64,000 nt of DNA, taken from positions 62,001 to 126,000 of the forward strand of contig DASPKX010000172.1 in the NCBI GenBank assembly GCA_035627835.1, written 5' to 3'. This document shows, piece by piece, positions 17,390 to 24,980 of the stretch. This stretch comes from DASPKX01 sp035627835. GTDB taxonomy: Bacteria; Verrucomicrobiota; Verrucomicrobiia; Limisphaerales; SXQI01. The notes under the pieces were generated by a model. The model was not told where the DNA came from, ran no database searches, and saw only the letters and a program-made list of their open reading frames with translations. How positions within the stretch are numbered: the first letter of the stretch is position 1; each line of letters opens with the position of its first letter. Both the position numbers and the translations under genes were made by a program.

Positions 17390-18313
17390 ATGATCAGACC
17401 GACTCCCCCTGACAAAAAGCAACCTCCTCCATCGTTGAAGGCGAGACATCATCGCCCCGGGGGATTCCGCGGCCGCCATGCGGCAGAAATTTCGGATCTC
17501 AAAAGCAAGGTGAGGCAGGAGTCCGCCGCGCGGCGGAAAACAGAGACGAAGCTCAAAAGGAGCGAGCGGTTTCACGCAGCATCCCTGAAAGAGTCGGCAC
17601 GCTTGCAGGAGCAACTGCGCCGCCTGTCCCACCAAATATTGTTCGCTCAGGAAGAGGAGCGGAAGAGGATCAGCCGGGAGTTGCACGATGAAGTAACCGG
17701 CACATTGACGGGAATAAAGCTTGAGCTGAACGCCCTGGAAGCGAAGGCAGCCGGCAACCAGGATGTGAAGGAGAAGATCGCGCGCACTCAGCAGCGTGTG
17801 CAGGAAGCGGTTGAGACCATCCACCGTTTTGCGCGAGAGCTGCGGCCCGCAACATTAGATGACCTGGGGCTGATCCCAGCGCTCCATTCCTTCTGCAAAG
17901 CTCTTTCCAAAGAGACGGGCCTCCAGATTCAGCTGAGCGCTTTTCGCGCGGTCGAGGAGCTGGACGATGCCCGTAAAACAGCCCTTTATCGCATAACCCA
18001 GGAGGCGCTTGGCAACGTGGCGAAACACGCGCAAGCAGCGAAGGTGAGCGTGACGCTCTCGCACCAGGGGGCGGAGGTGAGGCTAAGCATTGAGGATGAT
18101 GGCAAAGGTTTTCAACCTGCCCGCCATTTGGGAACCAAGACGCCGCGCCGGCTCGGCCTGCTGGGGATGCGCGAGCGCGCTGAAATGGTGGGAGGATCCT
18201 TCACGGTCACGTCTGCTCCAGGGAGTGGCACATCCATTGTCACGGTCATCCCTAGCGGGCGCGTTCGTCCAAAAAATGCAGACGAGGCAATGCCGCGAGG
18301 CAACGGGCAGTGA
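17390..18313 (+). CDS. Cytoplasmic NarL-type sensor histidine kinase
   Basis: A 307-residue HisKA_3/HATPase_c kinase with no membrane segment. Residues 31-85 form a basic, Arg/Lys/Glu-rich coiled coil. The H-box is RISRELHDEVTGTL with phosphorylatable His99 (the family usually has LGQ where VTG stands here). The ATPase N-box is ITQEALGNVAKHA, the G1 box IEDDGKGF, and the G2 block LGLLGMRERAEMVGGSF. It autophosphorylates and passes phosphate to the response regulator overlapping its end (GTGA, 4 nt). A Shine-Dalgarno GGAGG lies 10 nt upstream. With no sensory domain, its input must come through the coiled coil or a partner protein. Confidence 0.92.
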   Translation: MIRPTPPDKKQPPPSLKARHHRPGGFRGRHAAEISDLKSKVRQESAARRKTETKLKRSERFHAASLKESARLQEQLRRLSHQILFAQEEERKRISRELHDEVTGTLTGIKLELNALEAKAAGNQDVKEKIARTQQRVQEAVETIHRFARELRPATLDDLGLIPALHSFCKALSKETGLQIQLSAFRAVEELDDARKTALYRITQEALGNVAKHAQAAKVSVTLSHQGAEVRLSIEDDGKGFQPARHLGTKTPRRLGLLGMRERAEMVGGSFTVTSAPGSGTSIVTVIPSGRVRPKNADEAMPRGNGQ

Positions 18314-18963
18314 TAACACCAGTGACGATTCTTCTGGTCGAGGATCATGAAGTGGTGCGTGAGGGGCTGCGTCGATTGTTGGAGGAGGAAGAAGGCTTTC
18401 AGCTCATCGGTGAAGCGGCGAATGGACGCGCAGCCGTTAAATTGGCAGGGAAGCTCCGGCCGAGGGTTGTCGTGATGGATCTGGCCATGCCGCTGCTGAA
18501 CGGGTTGGAAGCCACCCGGCAGATTCTGAAAATCGCGCCGGAAACGAAGGTGATCATTCTCTCCGCCTATGACGATGCCGCATACATTGACGCTGTAGAG
18601 GCAGCCGGGGCTGCGGGGTACCTGGTGAAGCAGAGGGCGTTCAAGATCCTGGCCAACGCCATTCGGGCAATAATGTCCGGCGTGACGTTCTTTTGCCCAC
18701 ACACGACCAAGGAGAAGCGAGGCGCTGCTGTGCGCGAAGCAGCGCCGTTGCTAACGTCCCGGGAAACAGAAGTTCTGCAGCTCATCGCTGAAGGCCACAT
18801 GAACAAGGAAATCGCGAGTGAGCTTGGGATCAGCATCAAGACGGTGGAGAAACACCGGCAGGCGCTTATGAACAAATTGGACATCCATGAGTCCGCAGGT
18901 TTAACCCGCTACGCGATTAACACCGGAATCATCGAAAGCAGCGTCCGGCTGAATATTGTGTAG
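18310..18963 (+). CDS. NarL/FixJ-family response regulator
   Basis: A 217-residue two-domain regulator. The receiver has the acidic pair Glu11-Asp12, phosphoacceptor Asp57 (VVVMDLAMP), and Lys in GYLVKQ. A LuxR-type helix-turn-helix occupies about residues 148-208 (LTSRETEVLQLIAEG, NKEIASELGISIKTVEKH). The start is GTG, overlapping the kinase stop by 4 nt, so the pair is cotranslated. It should bind DNA as a phosphorylated dimer. The divergent ice-binding gene 1 kb upstream is the obvious candidate target; nothing in the sequence proves it. Confidence 0.93.
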   Translation: MITPVTILLVEDHEVVREGLRRLLEEEEGFQLIGEAANGRAAVKLAGKLRPRVVVMDLAMPLLNGLEATRQILKIAPETKVIILSAYDDAAYIDAVEAAGAAGYLVKQRAFKILANAIRAIMSGVTFFCPHTTKEKRGAAVREAAPLLTSRETEVLQLIAEGHMNKEIASELGISIKTVEKHRQALMNKLDIHESAGLTRYAINTGIIESSVRLNIV

Positions 18964-19051
18964 AGCTTCGCAGATTACATAATGCCTCGGACAATTCGAC
19001 GTTGCTGGACATGACGCGGAGGGGGAGGTAAAGTTTTCGTCCACTCGAGGC

Positions 19052-19141
19052 GGAAGGGTGGCTGAGTGGTTTAAGGCACCTGACTCGAAATCAGGCGTAG
19101 TCGAAAGGCTATCGTGAGTTCGAATCTCACCCCTTCCGCCA
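19052..19141 (+). tRNA. tRNA-Ser (CGA)
   Basis: A 90-nt class II tRNA: acceptor GGAAGGG/CCCTTCC, D-arm GGCTGAGTGGTTTAAGGC, anticodon stem-loop CCTGA-CTCGAAA-TCAGG (anticodon CGA), long variable arm, T-arm GTGAG-TTCGAAT-CTCAC, encoded GCCA end. Confidence 0.96.
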
Positions 19142-19339
19142 ACTCCTTTTCTTCCTCCCTCCCCGCTTTAGTGGCACTCAAGACAGAAGGGCCACAAAAG
19201 AGCACAAAGATCACAAACTAAAAAAACCCGGGAGGGGGACATTGGCAGCCGAAAGGAGGGCTCCCGATCAAGAAGAGAGCCAGCGGCTGGATGCGGCGTT
19301 CTTGCACCGGGCGGACGCTCTCCTTATGCTGCGGTCCGC

Positions 19340-19600
19340 ATGGCTTTCGAAGTGGATATGCGTGTGATTGTTCAGCATTGCGACTCGAAGCTTTATTACG
19401 CGGGGCCCAACAACTGGGCGGCGGAGGCCTCGAAGGCCATGGATTTCGTGAACTCGCAGCGCGCGGCGCAGTTCATCGGGCAAAGCCAAATGCCGGATGT
19501 GCAAATCCTGCTGCACACGCCAGAAGAGAGCCGCGAGGTGCTGATCAAGCAGTTCCGCCGCAAACCGCCTCGGGCTAAAAACCGCAGGCAAACCGCTTAA
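19340..19600 (+). CDS. Small conserved-looking hypothetical protein
   Basis: An 86-residue ORF starting ATG 19340. I do not recognise the family. The predicted product begins with a beta-like stretch (FEVDMRVIVQHC), followed by YYAGPNNWAAEASKAMDF and a Lys/Arg-rich tail (FRRKPPRAKNRRQ). It is soluble, with no signal or membrane segment. Codon use looks like neighbouring genes, and the frame is the only coherent one between tRNA-Ser and the LptF/G gene, 45 bp upstream of the latter. No clear Shine-Dalgarno. Could be a small nucleic-acid-binding or accessory protein, but this is not supported beyond the basic tail. Confidence 0.55.
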   Translation: MAFEVDMRVIVQHCDSKLYYAGPNNWAAEASKAMDFVNSQRAAQFIGQSQMPDVQILLHTPEESREVLIKQFRRKPPRAKNRRQTA

Positions 19601-19645
19601 GATTCATTCTTTCCGGCTGCGGGGCCATGACCTACGTTGGCGGCG

Positions 19646-20749
19646 ATGCGCCGATTGGATCGGTATTTACTTCGTGAGCTGTGCATTCCGCTGGGTTATT
19701 GCCTGGGCGGGTTCCTCGTTTTTTGGCTCTCATTCGACCTCTTTGACCAGCTTGGCAAACTCCAGGAACAACGCCGGACGTTGGGTGAAATCGCGCAGAT
19801 TTACCTCTACAAGCTGCCTGAACTGATCGCGTTCATCATACCGATCGCTCTCCTGCTGGCCATGCTCTATGGTTTGAGCAACCACGCCCGGCATAACGAG
19901 ATTGTGGCCATGCGCAACGCGGGGCTCAGCATCTGGCGCATCACCTTGCCATATGTGGCGGTGGGGCTGGTCTTCAGCGGGGTCGTGTTCTGGTTAAATG
20001 AATGGGCAGCCCCCATCGCCGCGGAGCGAAACGAGGCGATCACCGCGAGCGCTGGCAGCAGCACGAACGCAGGCTGGCGCAAGCAGGTGCATTTTCAATA
20101 CGCGCAGGAGGGGCGTTATTGGACAATCCAGGCTTTCAATCTGGGCACCGGTGAGATGCAGGGCCCCCAAGTCGATTGGAAGAGCGCGGATGGGGCGCGT
20201 CATCGGCTCTTTGCGCAACGCGCGCTTTACCGCAACGGCCATTGGGTCTTTGAGCATGTGCAAAAGCTGGAATATCCTCCAGGAGAGGAGTTCAACGTGG
20301 CGGCGTCACGCACCAATCTGTTCATCTCCCCTTTTGCGGAAAGCCCGCAAGCTATCGAGACGCAGTTGAAATTCGCCGACCTCAGCGCGGTCAAAGCAGC
20401 GAAACGCGCGCACTTTTCTTTGGGTGAACTGAAGCACTTGCGCAGCGCGCGGAACTTGAAGCCGCACGAACGGACGATTCTCGACACGCAATTCCACGCG
20501 CGACTGGCGGGTCCATGGACTTGCCTGGTGGTGGCGCTGGTGGCCATGCCGATCGCCTCCACGTCGAACAGGCGCAATGCAATGGTCGGAGTGGCCAGCA
20601 GCATCGGGATCTGCTTTCTGTATTTCATCCTGATGCGCTTTGGGTTGGCCTTAAGCACGAGCGGGGTGCTGCCACCCTGGGTGGGGCCGTGGGCGCCAAA
20701 TCTGATTTTTGGCCTCGGGGGGCTTTCGTTAACGGCAGCGGCGCGATGA
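19646..20749 (+). CDS. LptF/LptG-family LPS export permease
   Basis: A 367-residue inner-membrane YjgP/YjgQ-family permease. Three hydrophobic segments precede a large periplasmic domain (about residues 125-270) and three follow it, the standard LptF/G layout. RLDRYLLREL at the N-terminus and HARHNEIVAMRNAGLS are diagnostic. With LptB ATPase it extracts lipopolysaccharide from the inner membrane into the Lpt bridge. ATG 19646 is chosen over an in-frame TTG 9 bp earlier because it starts in RLDRYLL register. LptB and the second permease are not in the window. Its stop overlaps the next start (ATGA), linking it to a sensor kinase. Confidence 0.92.
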   Translation: MRRLDRYLLRELCIPLGYCLGGFLVFWLSFDLFDQLGKLQEQRRTLGEIAQIYLYKLPELIAFIIPIALLLAMLYGLSNHARHNEIVAMRNAGLSIWRITLPYVAVGLVFSGVVFWLNEWAAPIAAERNEAITASAGSSTNAGWRKQVHFQYAQEGRYWTIQAFNLGTGEMQGPQVDWKSADGARHRLFAQRALYRNGHWVFEHVQKLEYPPGEEFNVAASRTNLFISPFAESPQAIETQLKFADLSAVKAAKRAHFSLGELKHLRSARNLKPHERTILDTQFHARLAGPWTCLVVALVAMPIASTSNRRNAMVGVASSIGICFLYFILMRFGLALSTSGVLPPWVGPWAPNLIFGLGGLSLTAAAR

Positions 20750-22500
20750 GCGAGAAGGCCGATCCAGAAGCCAGCAAGCCGAGCGATGTTGAACGCCGGC
20801 TCGCGCGCCTCGAGTTGCTTTATCACGTCAGCAACGTGGTTCACTCCACACTGGAGCCGACAGAAGCGTTTGAGTTGATGCTGCGCGAGGCGCGCCGGCT
20901 TCTCCATGCGAGCAGCGGGTCGATCGTATTGCTCAATCCCACCACCGGATTTCTCGAAATCGAAGCTTCCCATGGGCTTTCCGAAGAAGGACAGCGACTG
21001 AAGCTTCGCCTTGGCGAAGGGATCACCGGGTGGGTGGCGAAGCACGGGAAGCCCGCCCGTGTGGGTGATGTGCAGCAGGATCCGCGATACGTTCCCGCGC
21101 GGGATAATGTCCGGTCGGAACTGGCCGTTCCGCTGGAGGTGAACGGCGAGTTGCGCGGCGCGATTAATGTCGATTCCGAGGAGCCAAACGCCTTTAGCGC
21201 CGACGATGAGCAATTGCTCCGGGATCTCGCGCAACTGGCCGCAACGGTCGTGCGCAACACCTGGCTCTATGACCAGGTGCGCCATAAAGCCAAGCTGCTC
21301 GAAGCGTTGGTGAGCGTCAGCCAGAGCATCAGCTCGGCCCTGAACCTGGATGAGGCCTTGCAGGCGATCACGCGCGAAGCCTGTGGGCTGATGGGCGGCA
21401 AAATGGCTTCCGTTCTCCTGCTGGATAAAACTCAGGAGCACTTAATTCTGCGCGCGAGCCATGGGGCCGGTGAGGTTTACATTGCTAAACCAGACCTGCT
21501 GGTGGCGGACTCTTTAGTGGGCACGGTAGTGCGGCGGAAAAAGCCTATCCAGGTGCAGAACGTGCAAATCTCCAGCCGTTATCAGAGTGTGGAGATTGCG
21601 CGGCAGGAGGGTTTGGTCTCCCTGTTGAGCGTGCCATTGATGTTCAGGGAACAACCCCTCGGCGCTTTGTGCGTTTACACTGGCGAGATGCACAGCTTCT
21701 CGAACGAGGAGGTGCGGATTCTCTCAGCCCTCGCGGAACTCTCAGGCATTGCGATTGAGAAAGCCCGTTTGCACGACCAGATCCTTCATGTGGAAGAGCA
21801 GCTGCGCCAAAGCGAGAAGCTCTCAGCGGTCGGATTGCTGGCGGCGGAAATCGCTCACGAGATTCGCAATCCGCTCACGGTGATGAAGATGCTTTATCAC
21901 TCCTTGAACCTGCGCTTTGCGGAGAGCGATCCGCGTGCGCGCGACGCGCGGATGATCGCGGAAAAGATGGATCACTTGAACAAGATCGTCGATCAAGCGC
22001 TCGCGCTCGCGCGCAATGCCGATCCTGATTTCCGCGACGTGCAGGTGGTGCAATTGCTGGAGGAGCTTGGGTTGCTCCTGCGCCACAAGCTGCGCCAACA
22101 ATCCATCTCGCTGACGGTGGACTTTGAAATGGACCTCCCGCTGGTGAGGGCCGATGCGGGTCAATTGAGCCAGGCTTTCCTGAATGTCGCTCTTAACGCC
22201 ATTGAAGCGATGCCAGAAGGAGGAGCGCTGACGCTGCGCACATTCCGCAAGGTCGTGGAAGGAGATTGGGTCGTTGTGGAGATTCAGGATAGCGGGCACG
22301 GCATGAGCGCCGAGCAGCGCGAGCGGGTCTTTTCATCGCTTCTCTCCACGACGAAAAAATCGGGCACCGGTTTAGGCCTGGCGATTGTGCAGAGGATCGC
22401 GGAGACCCATCGGGGCAGGTTGGAAGTGCGTTCCGAGCAAAGCAAGGGCACGACCATTGGCATCATTTTGCCTGCGCTTTCCCCCGAAGAATCGAAGTAG
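20746..22500 (+). CDS. Tandem-GAF sensor histidine kinase
   Basis: A 584-residue soluble kinase: GAF domain 1 about 35-170, GAF domain 2 about 190-340, short coiled linker, HisKA dimerisation helix with phosphorylatable His371 in AAEIAHEIRNPL, and HATPase_c to the end (N-box FLNVALNAIEAMP, G1 DSGHGM, G2 GTGLGLAI). GAF pairs bind small ligands or sense redox/light; no chromophore Cys is obvious. The frame is open further upstream (20515) but overlaps the LptF/G gene; ATG 20746 gives a 4-nt overlap. No response regulator is adjacent. The coupling to an LPS permease gene suggests shared expression, not necessarily shared function. Confidence 0.92.
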   Translation: MSEKADPEASKPSDVERRLARLELLYHVSNVVHSTLEPTEAFELMLREARRLLHASSGSIVLLNPTTGFLEIEASHGLSEEGQRLKLRLGEGITGWVAKHGKPARVGDVQQDPRYVPARDNVRSELAVPLEVNGELRGAINVDSEEPNAFSADDEQLLRDLAQLAATVVRNTWLYDQVRHKAKLLEALVSVSQSISSALNLDEALQAITREACGLMGGKMASVLLLDKTQEHLILRASHGAGEVYIAKPDLLVADSLVGTVVRRKKPIQVQNVQISSRYQSVEIARQEGLVSLLSVPLMFREQPLGALCVYTGEMHSFSNEEVRILSALAELSGIAIEKARLHDQILHVEEQLRQSEKLSAVGLLAAEIAHEIRNPLTVMKMLYHSLNLRFAESDPRARDARMIAEKMDHLNKIVDQALALARNADPDFRDVQVVQLLEELGLLLRHKLRQQSISLTVDFEMDLPLVRADAGQLSQAFLNVALNAIEAMPEGGALTLRTFRKVVEGDWVVVEIQDSGHGMSAEQRERVFSSLLSTTKKSGTGLGLAIVQRIAETHRGRLEVRSEQSKGTTIGIILPALSPEESK

Positions 22501-22551
22501 GACTCACCCCGCTTGGCGAGCGCTCCGACAGGCGCTACCAATCGATCGGGT

Positions 22552-23055
22552 ATGTGGATGACTCTCTCTGACGATCTCGAGATTCTCGGGCAAGCATTGG
22601 TCGCGCTGGTTCTCGGCGGCATTATAGGTTTCGAGCGAGAACGAGCGGGGAAGGCCGCGGGCATTCGCACTCACATGCTGATATGCATCAGCACCACTTT
22701 ATTCGTGCGCACCGGCGAAATCCTGATGGCATGGCGAATGAAGAACACAGGGATGGACGTCATCAACAGCGATCCCGTGCGCATTCTGGAAGCTATTGTC
22801 ACAGGCATCGCTTTCATTGGGGCGGGGACTGTTTTTCGCGACCGCGCGCGCAACGCCTCCTACGGCCTCACCACGGCGGCATCAATGTTATGCGTGGTGC
22901 CGATTGGCGCCTCGGTGGCGGTTCATCGTTATGCACTGGCCATCGGCATCATGGTCATCGCCTGGATCGTGCTCCGCGTCTTCGGGCAAATGGAGCACAA
23001 GCTCGGCTTGTCCAAGCAACCGCCGCAGGTCGTGGAAGAGAACGCTGACCGTTGA
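22552..23055 (+). CDS. MgtC/SapB family membrane protein
   Basis: A 167-residue inner-membrane protein with the MgtC/SapB signature GGIIGFERERAGKAAGIRTHML near the N-terminus (split here: GGIIGFERER then AGIRTHML) and GIAFIGAGTVFRD. About four to five hydrophobic segments follow one another through residue 150. MgtC proteins help bacteria survive low Mg2+ and, in pathogens, inhibit the F1Fo ATPase; SapB-type members are less clear. It lacks the long C-terminal cytosolic domain of virulence MgtC, so it is of the short type. Start could be ATG 22552 or 22558. Convergent with a PQQ propeller gene 3 bp away. Confidence 0.88.
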   Translation: MWMTLSDDLEILGQALVALVLGGIIGFERERAGKAAGIRTHMLICISTTLFVRTGEILMAWRMKNTGMDVINSDPVRILEAIVTGIAFIGAGTVFRDRARNASYGLTTAASMLCVVPIGASVAVHRYALAIGIMVIAWIVLRVFGQMEHKLGLSKQPPQVVEENADR

Positions 23056-23058
23056 CGG

Positions 23059-24306
23059 TTAGCGGCTGATCGCGAACAGGTGCTTCTCGCCGCGAATGAA
23101 GATCATTCCACTGGAAACAGCGATCGATGCCTGGCAGCGCTCGCCAATGGAGTTGCGCGCAAGGAGCTTGAACTCAGGCGCGGCGGCAATCACAGCGCTC
23201 TCACCTTCTTCGGACAGGAAGTAAATTCTGCCTTCCGCCAGGACGGGTGAAGCGGAGTGGTTCCCACCGATGCGCTCCTGCCAAACGATTTCCCCAGTGT
23301 CCCCTTTCAAGCATTGGGCCACACCGCCCTCCGTAATGCTGTAAAGGTGCGGGTCGGCGTAAACGAAGGATGGCATGGAGGGGACGGCTTTGCGCTGTTC
23401 CCAGGCGATATGAGTTTGGGTTACATCGCCGCTGCCGCCCGCCTTAATGGCGCGGATGGTCGACTTTTCGAAACCAGACGCTGTGTAGATGAGATTGCTG
23501 CTGGCCACTGGAGATGGAACCACACCCTCCCCCTGGCTGAAGGCCGACCAGATCCGATTGCCCGTTCGGGGGTCAAACGCCTGAACCACATCCCCGGCGG
23601 CGCTGATAATCTGCCAGACCTCTTTGGACTTAAAGAGAATTGGGCTGACATGAGCAATCCGCGACATGCCGCGCGAGGCCTTCCACCGCTGAGTGCCCGT
23701 CTTAAGGTCAAGAGCGAGGACGAAGGATTGGTCCCACGGTTTTTGCCACCCAACTCTCTTATCCTCACCCTGGCTGCTGCCGTCGTAGGGCATGATGAGC
23801 AGGTCATTCCAAAGCATGGGCGAGGCGCCAAGGCCATGTTGGCTATAGAACTTCACGTCGCGATTGGTCCATCGGACCTTGCCGCTGAAATCCAATGCGA
23901 CCACGCTCCCATCGCCGAAAACCGCAAAGACGCTCTCTCCGTCGGTCGCTGGTGTGGGGGTGGCATAGGAGTTTTTTCCCTCCTTCCGGAGCGGCACCTG
24001 CTCGAACACCTCTTTATCCCAGATGATTTTGCCCGAAGGCCTGTCGATGCAAATGACGTGGCATTTGGTTCCCCCGTCTGTCGCGCTCGTGACAAAGATG
24101 TGGTCCCCCCAGACGACAGGCGAAGACCACCCTTGGCCCGGAATAGCTGTTTTCCATTTGATGGCGTTGGTGGGGCTCCAATGGAGCGGGACGCTCATCT
24201 CCGTCGAAATGCCCTGCCGGGTGGGCCCCCTGAACGAGGGCCAATTCTCCGCAAACATTGGGACTGCGCAGAGTAAGGCAATGACAAAGGAGAACAGCTT
24301 GGCCAT
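23059..24306 (-). CDS. Secreted PQQ-like beta-propeller protein
   Basis: A 415-residue exported protein: signal peptide (LFSFVIALLCAVPMFA), then ENWPSFRGPTRQG, the hallmark opening of this Verrucomicrobia/Planctomycete propeller type. PQQ/BamB-like blades follow (W--(A/P)-PG-GWSSPVVWGD, GKIIWDKEVF, VALDFSGKVRWTN, LDLKTGTQRWK, FDPRTGNRIWSA, LKGDTGEIVWQER). The blades carry the tryptophan-docking motif but lack quinoprotein catalytic residues, so it is more likely a binding or scaffold protein than a dehydrogenase. The frame opens at 24351, but ATG 24306 yields the signal peptide. A second protein of the same broad class lies at 58196-59755. Confidence 0.87.
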   Translation of the reverse strand: MAKLFSFVIALLCAVPMFAENWPSFRGPTRQGISTEMSVPLHWSPTNAIKWKTAIPGQGWSSPVVWGDHIFVTSATDGGTKCHVICIDRPSGKIIWDKEVFEQVPLRKEGKNSYATPTPATDGESVFAVFGDGSVVALDFSGKVRWTNRDVKFYSQHGLGASPMLWNDLLIMPYDGSSQGEDKRVGWQKPWDQSFVLALDLKTGTQRWKASRGMSRIAHVSPILFKSKEVWQIISAAGDVVQAFDPRTGNRIWSAFSQGEGVVPSPVASSNLIYTASGFEKSTIRAIKAGGSGDVTQTHIAWEQRKAVPSMPSFVYADPHLYSITEGGVAQCLKGDTGEIVWQERIGGNHSASPVLAEGRIYFLSEEGESAVIAAAPEFKLLARNSIGERCQASIAVSSGMIFIRGEKHLFAISR

Positions 24307-24442
24307 GGCACCGTTGTTCCTCGAAACGCCCGCCAAGTCAACCCGACTCATGAGCGGAAGGCCTTATTGGTGAGTGGCGCCAGAGGAAATCAGGTTTGAC
24401 TTGAGCGCTGTAACTTCGATAATGGGTAACACCGAAGGACCT

Positions 24443-24964
24443 ATGGCTAAACTTGTTGTACTCAGCGAAGGACACGGCGGGCGGACTCAGGAGATTGTCG
24501 CGGACAAGCCCACCACCGTCGGCCGTTTGGAGGACAACACTTTTCATTTGGCCGAAGGCTCCATCTCAAGCCATCATGCTGAGATTTTTCTGCGGGGCAG
24601 CGACGTTGTCGTTAAGGACCTTAACTCCACCAACGGCACTTACATCAACGGTGAGAAAATCACTGAGGGTGTGCTAAAGCCCGGGCAAATTCTCCGGCTC
24701 GGATCGATTGAACTCAAACTGGACGGGCCAGCTCCCGCTGCCTCCGCTTCCACTCCGACCAAAGCGAAAACGCGCGTGATTCCGGGCGTTCAGGCGAAAG
24801 AATTTGAATCCGGTGGCCGGGACGTGAAGTTCGACAAGAACAACGCGTTCGGCAAGAAGCGCAACAAGATCAACACGATCTTCATCGTGGTCGGCGCGGT
24901 GCTCGGCCTGATTATCATCGGCTTCCTCGTGTTCACATTCATGAACATGCGAAGCGGCTCCTAA
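24443..24964 (+). CDS. FHA-domain protein with C-terminal membrane anchor
   Basis: A 173-residue protein with an N-terminal FHA domain, about residues 5-95. The phosphothreonine-binding motifs are complete: VGR in TTVGRLEDN, SSHHAEI, and LNSTNGTYING. A linker with basic residues follows, then a single C-terminal transmembrane helix (TIFIVVGAVLGLIIIGFLVF), so it is tail-anchored with the FHA domain in the cytoplasm. It would recruit a Thr-phosphorylated partner to the membrane; no Ser/Thr kinase is in the window. ATG 24443 is chosen because the sequence upstream (from 24374) is not domain-like. Confidence 0.9.
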   Translation: MAKLVVLSEGHGGRTQEIVADKPTTVGRLEDNTFHLAEGSISSHHAEIFLRGSDVVVKDLNSTNGTYINGEKITEGVLKPGQILRLGSIELKLDGPAPAASASTPTKAKTRVIPGVQAKEFESGGRDVKFDKNNAFGKKRNKINTIFIVVGAVLGLIIIGFLVFTFMNMRSGS

Positions 24965-24980
24965 GCGCATTAGTCCGCCG

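Noticed and set aside
20227..21441. 404-codon minus-strand ORF
   Set aside because: It covers the junction of the LptF/G and histidine-kinase genes in antisense; both of those have clear family motifs. GC-rich shadow frame.
23257..24276. 339-codon plus-strand ORF
   Set aside because: Antisense shadow of the PQQ propeller gene; no recognisable protein features.
23059..24306. Quinoprotein alcohol dehydrogenase
   Set aside because: The propeller motifs fit, but the catalytic Asp/Glu pair and disulfide of quinoprotein dehydrogenases are not seen; a BamB/scaffold-type protein is likelier.
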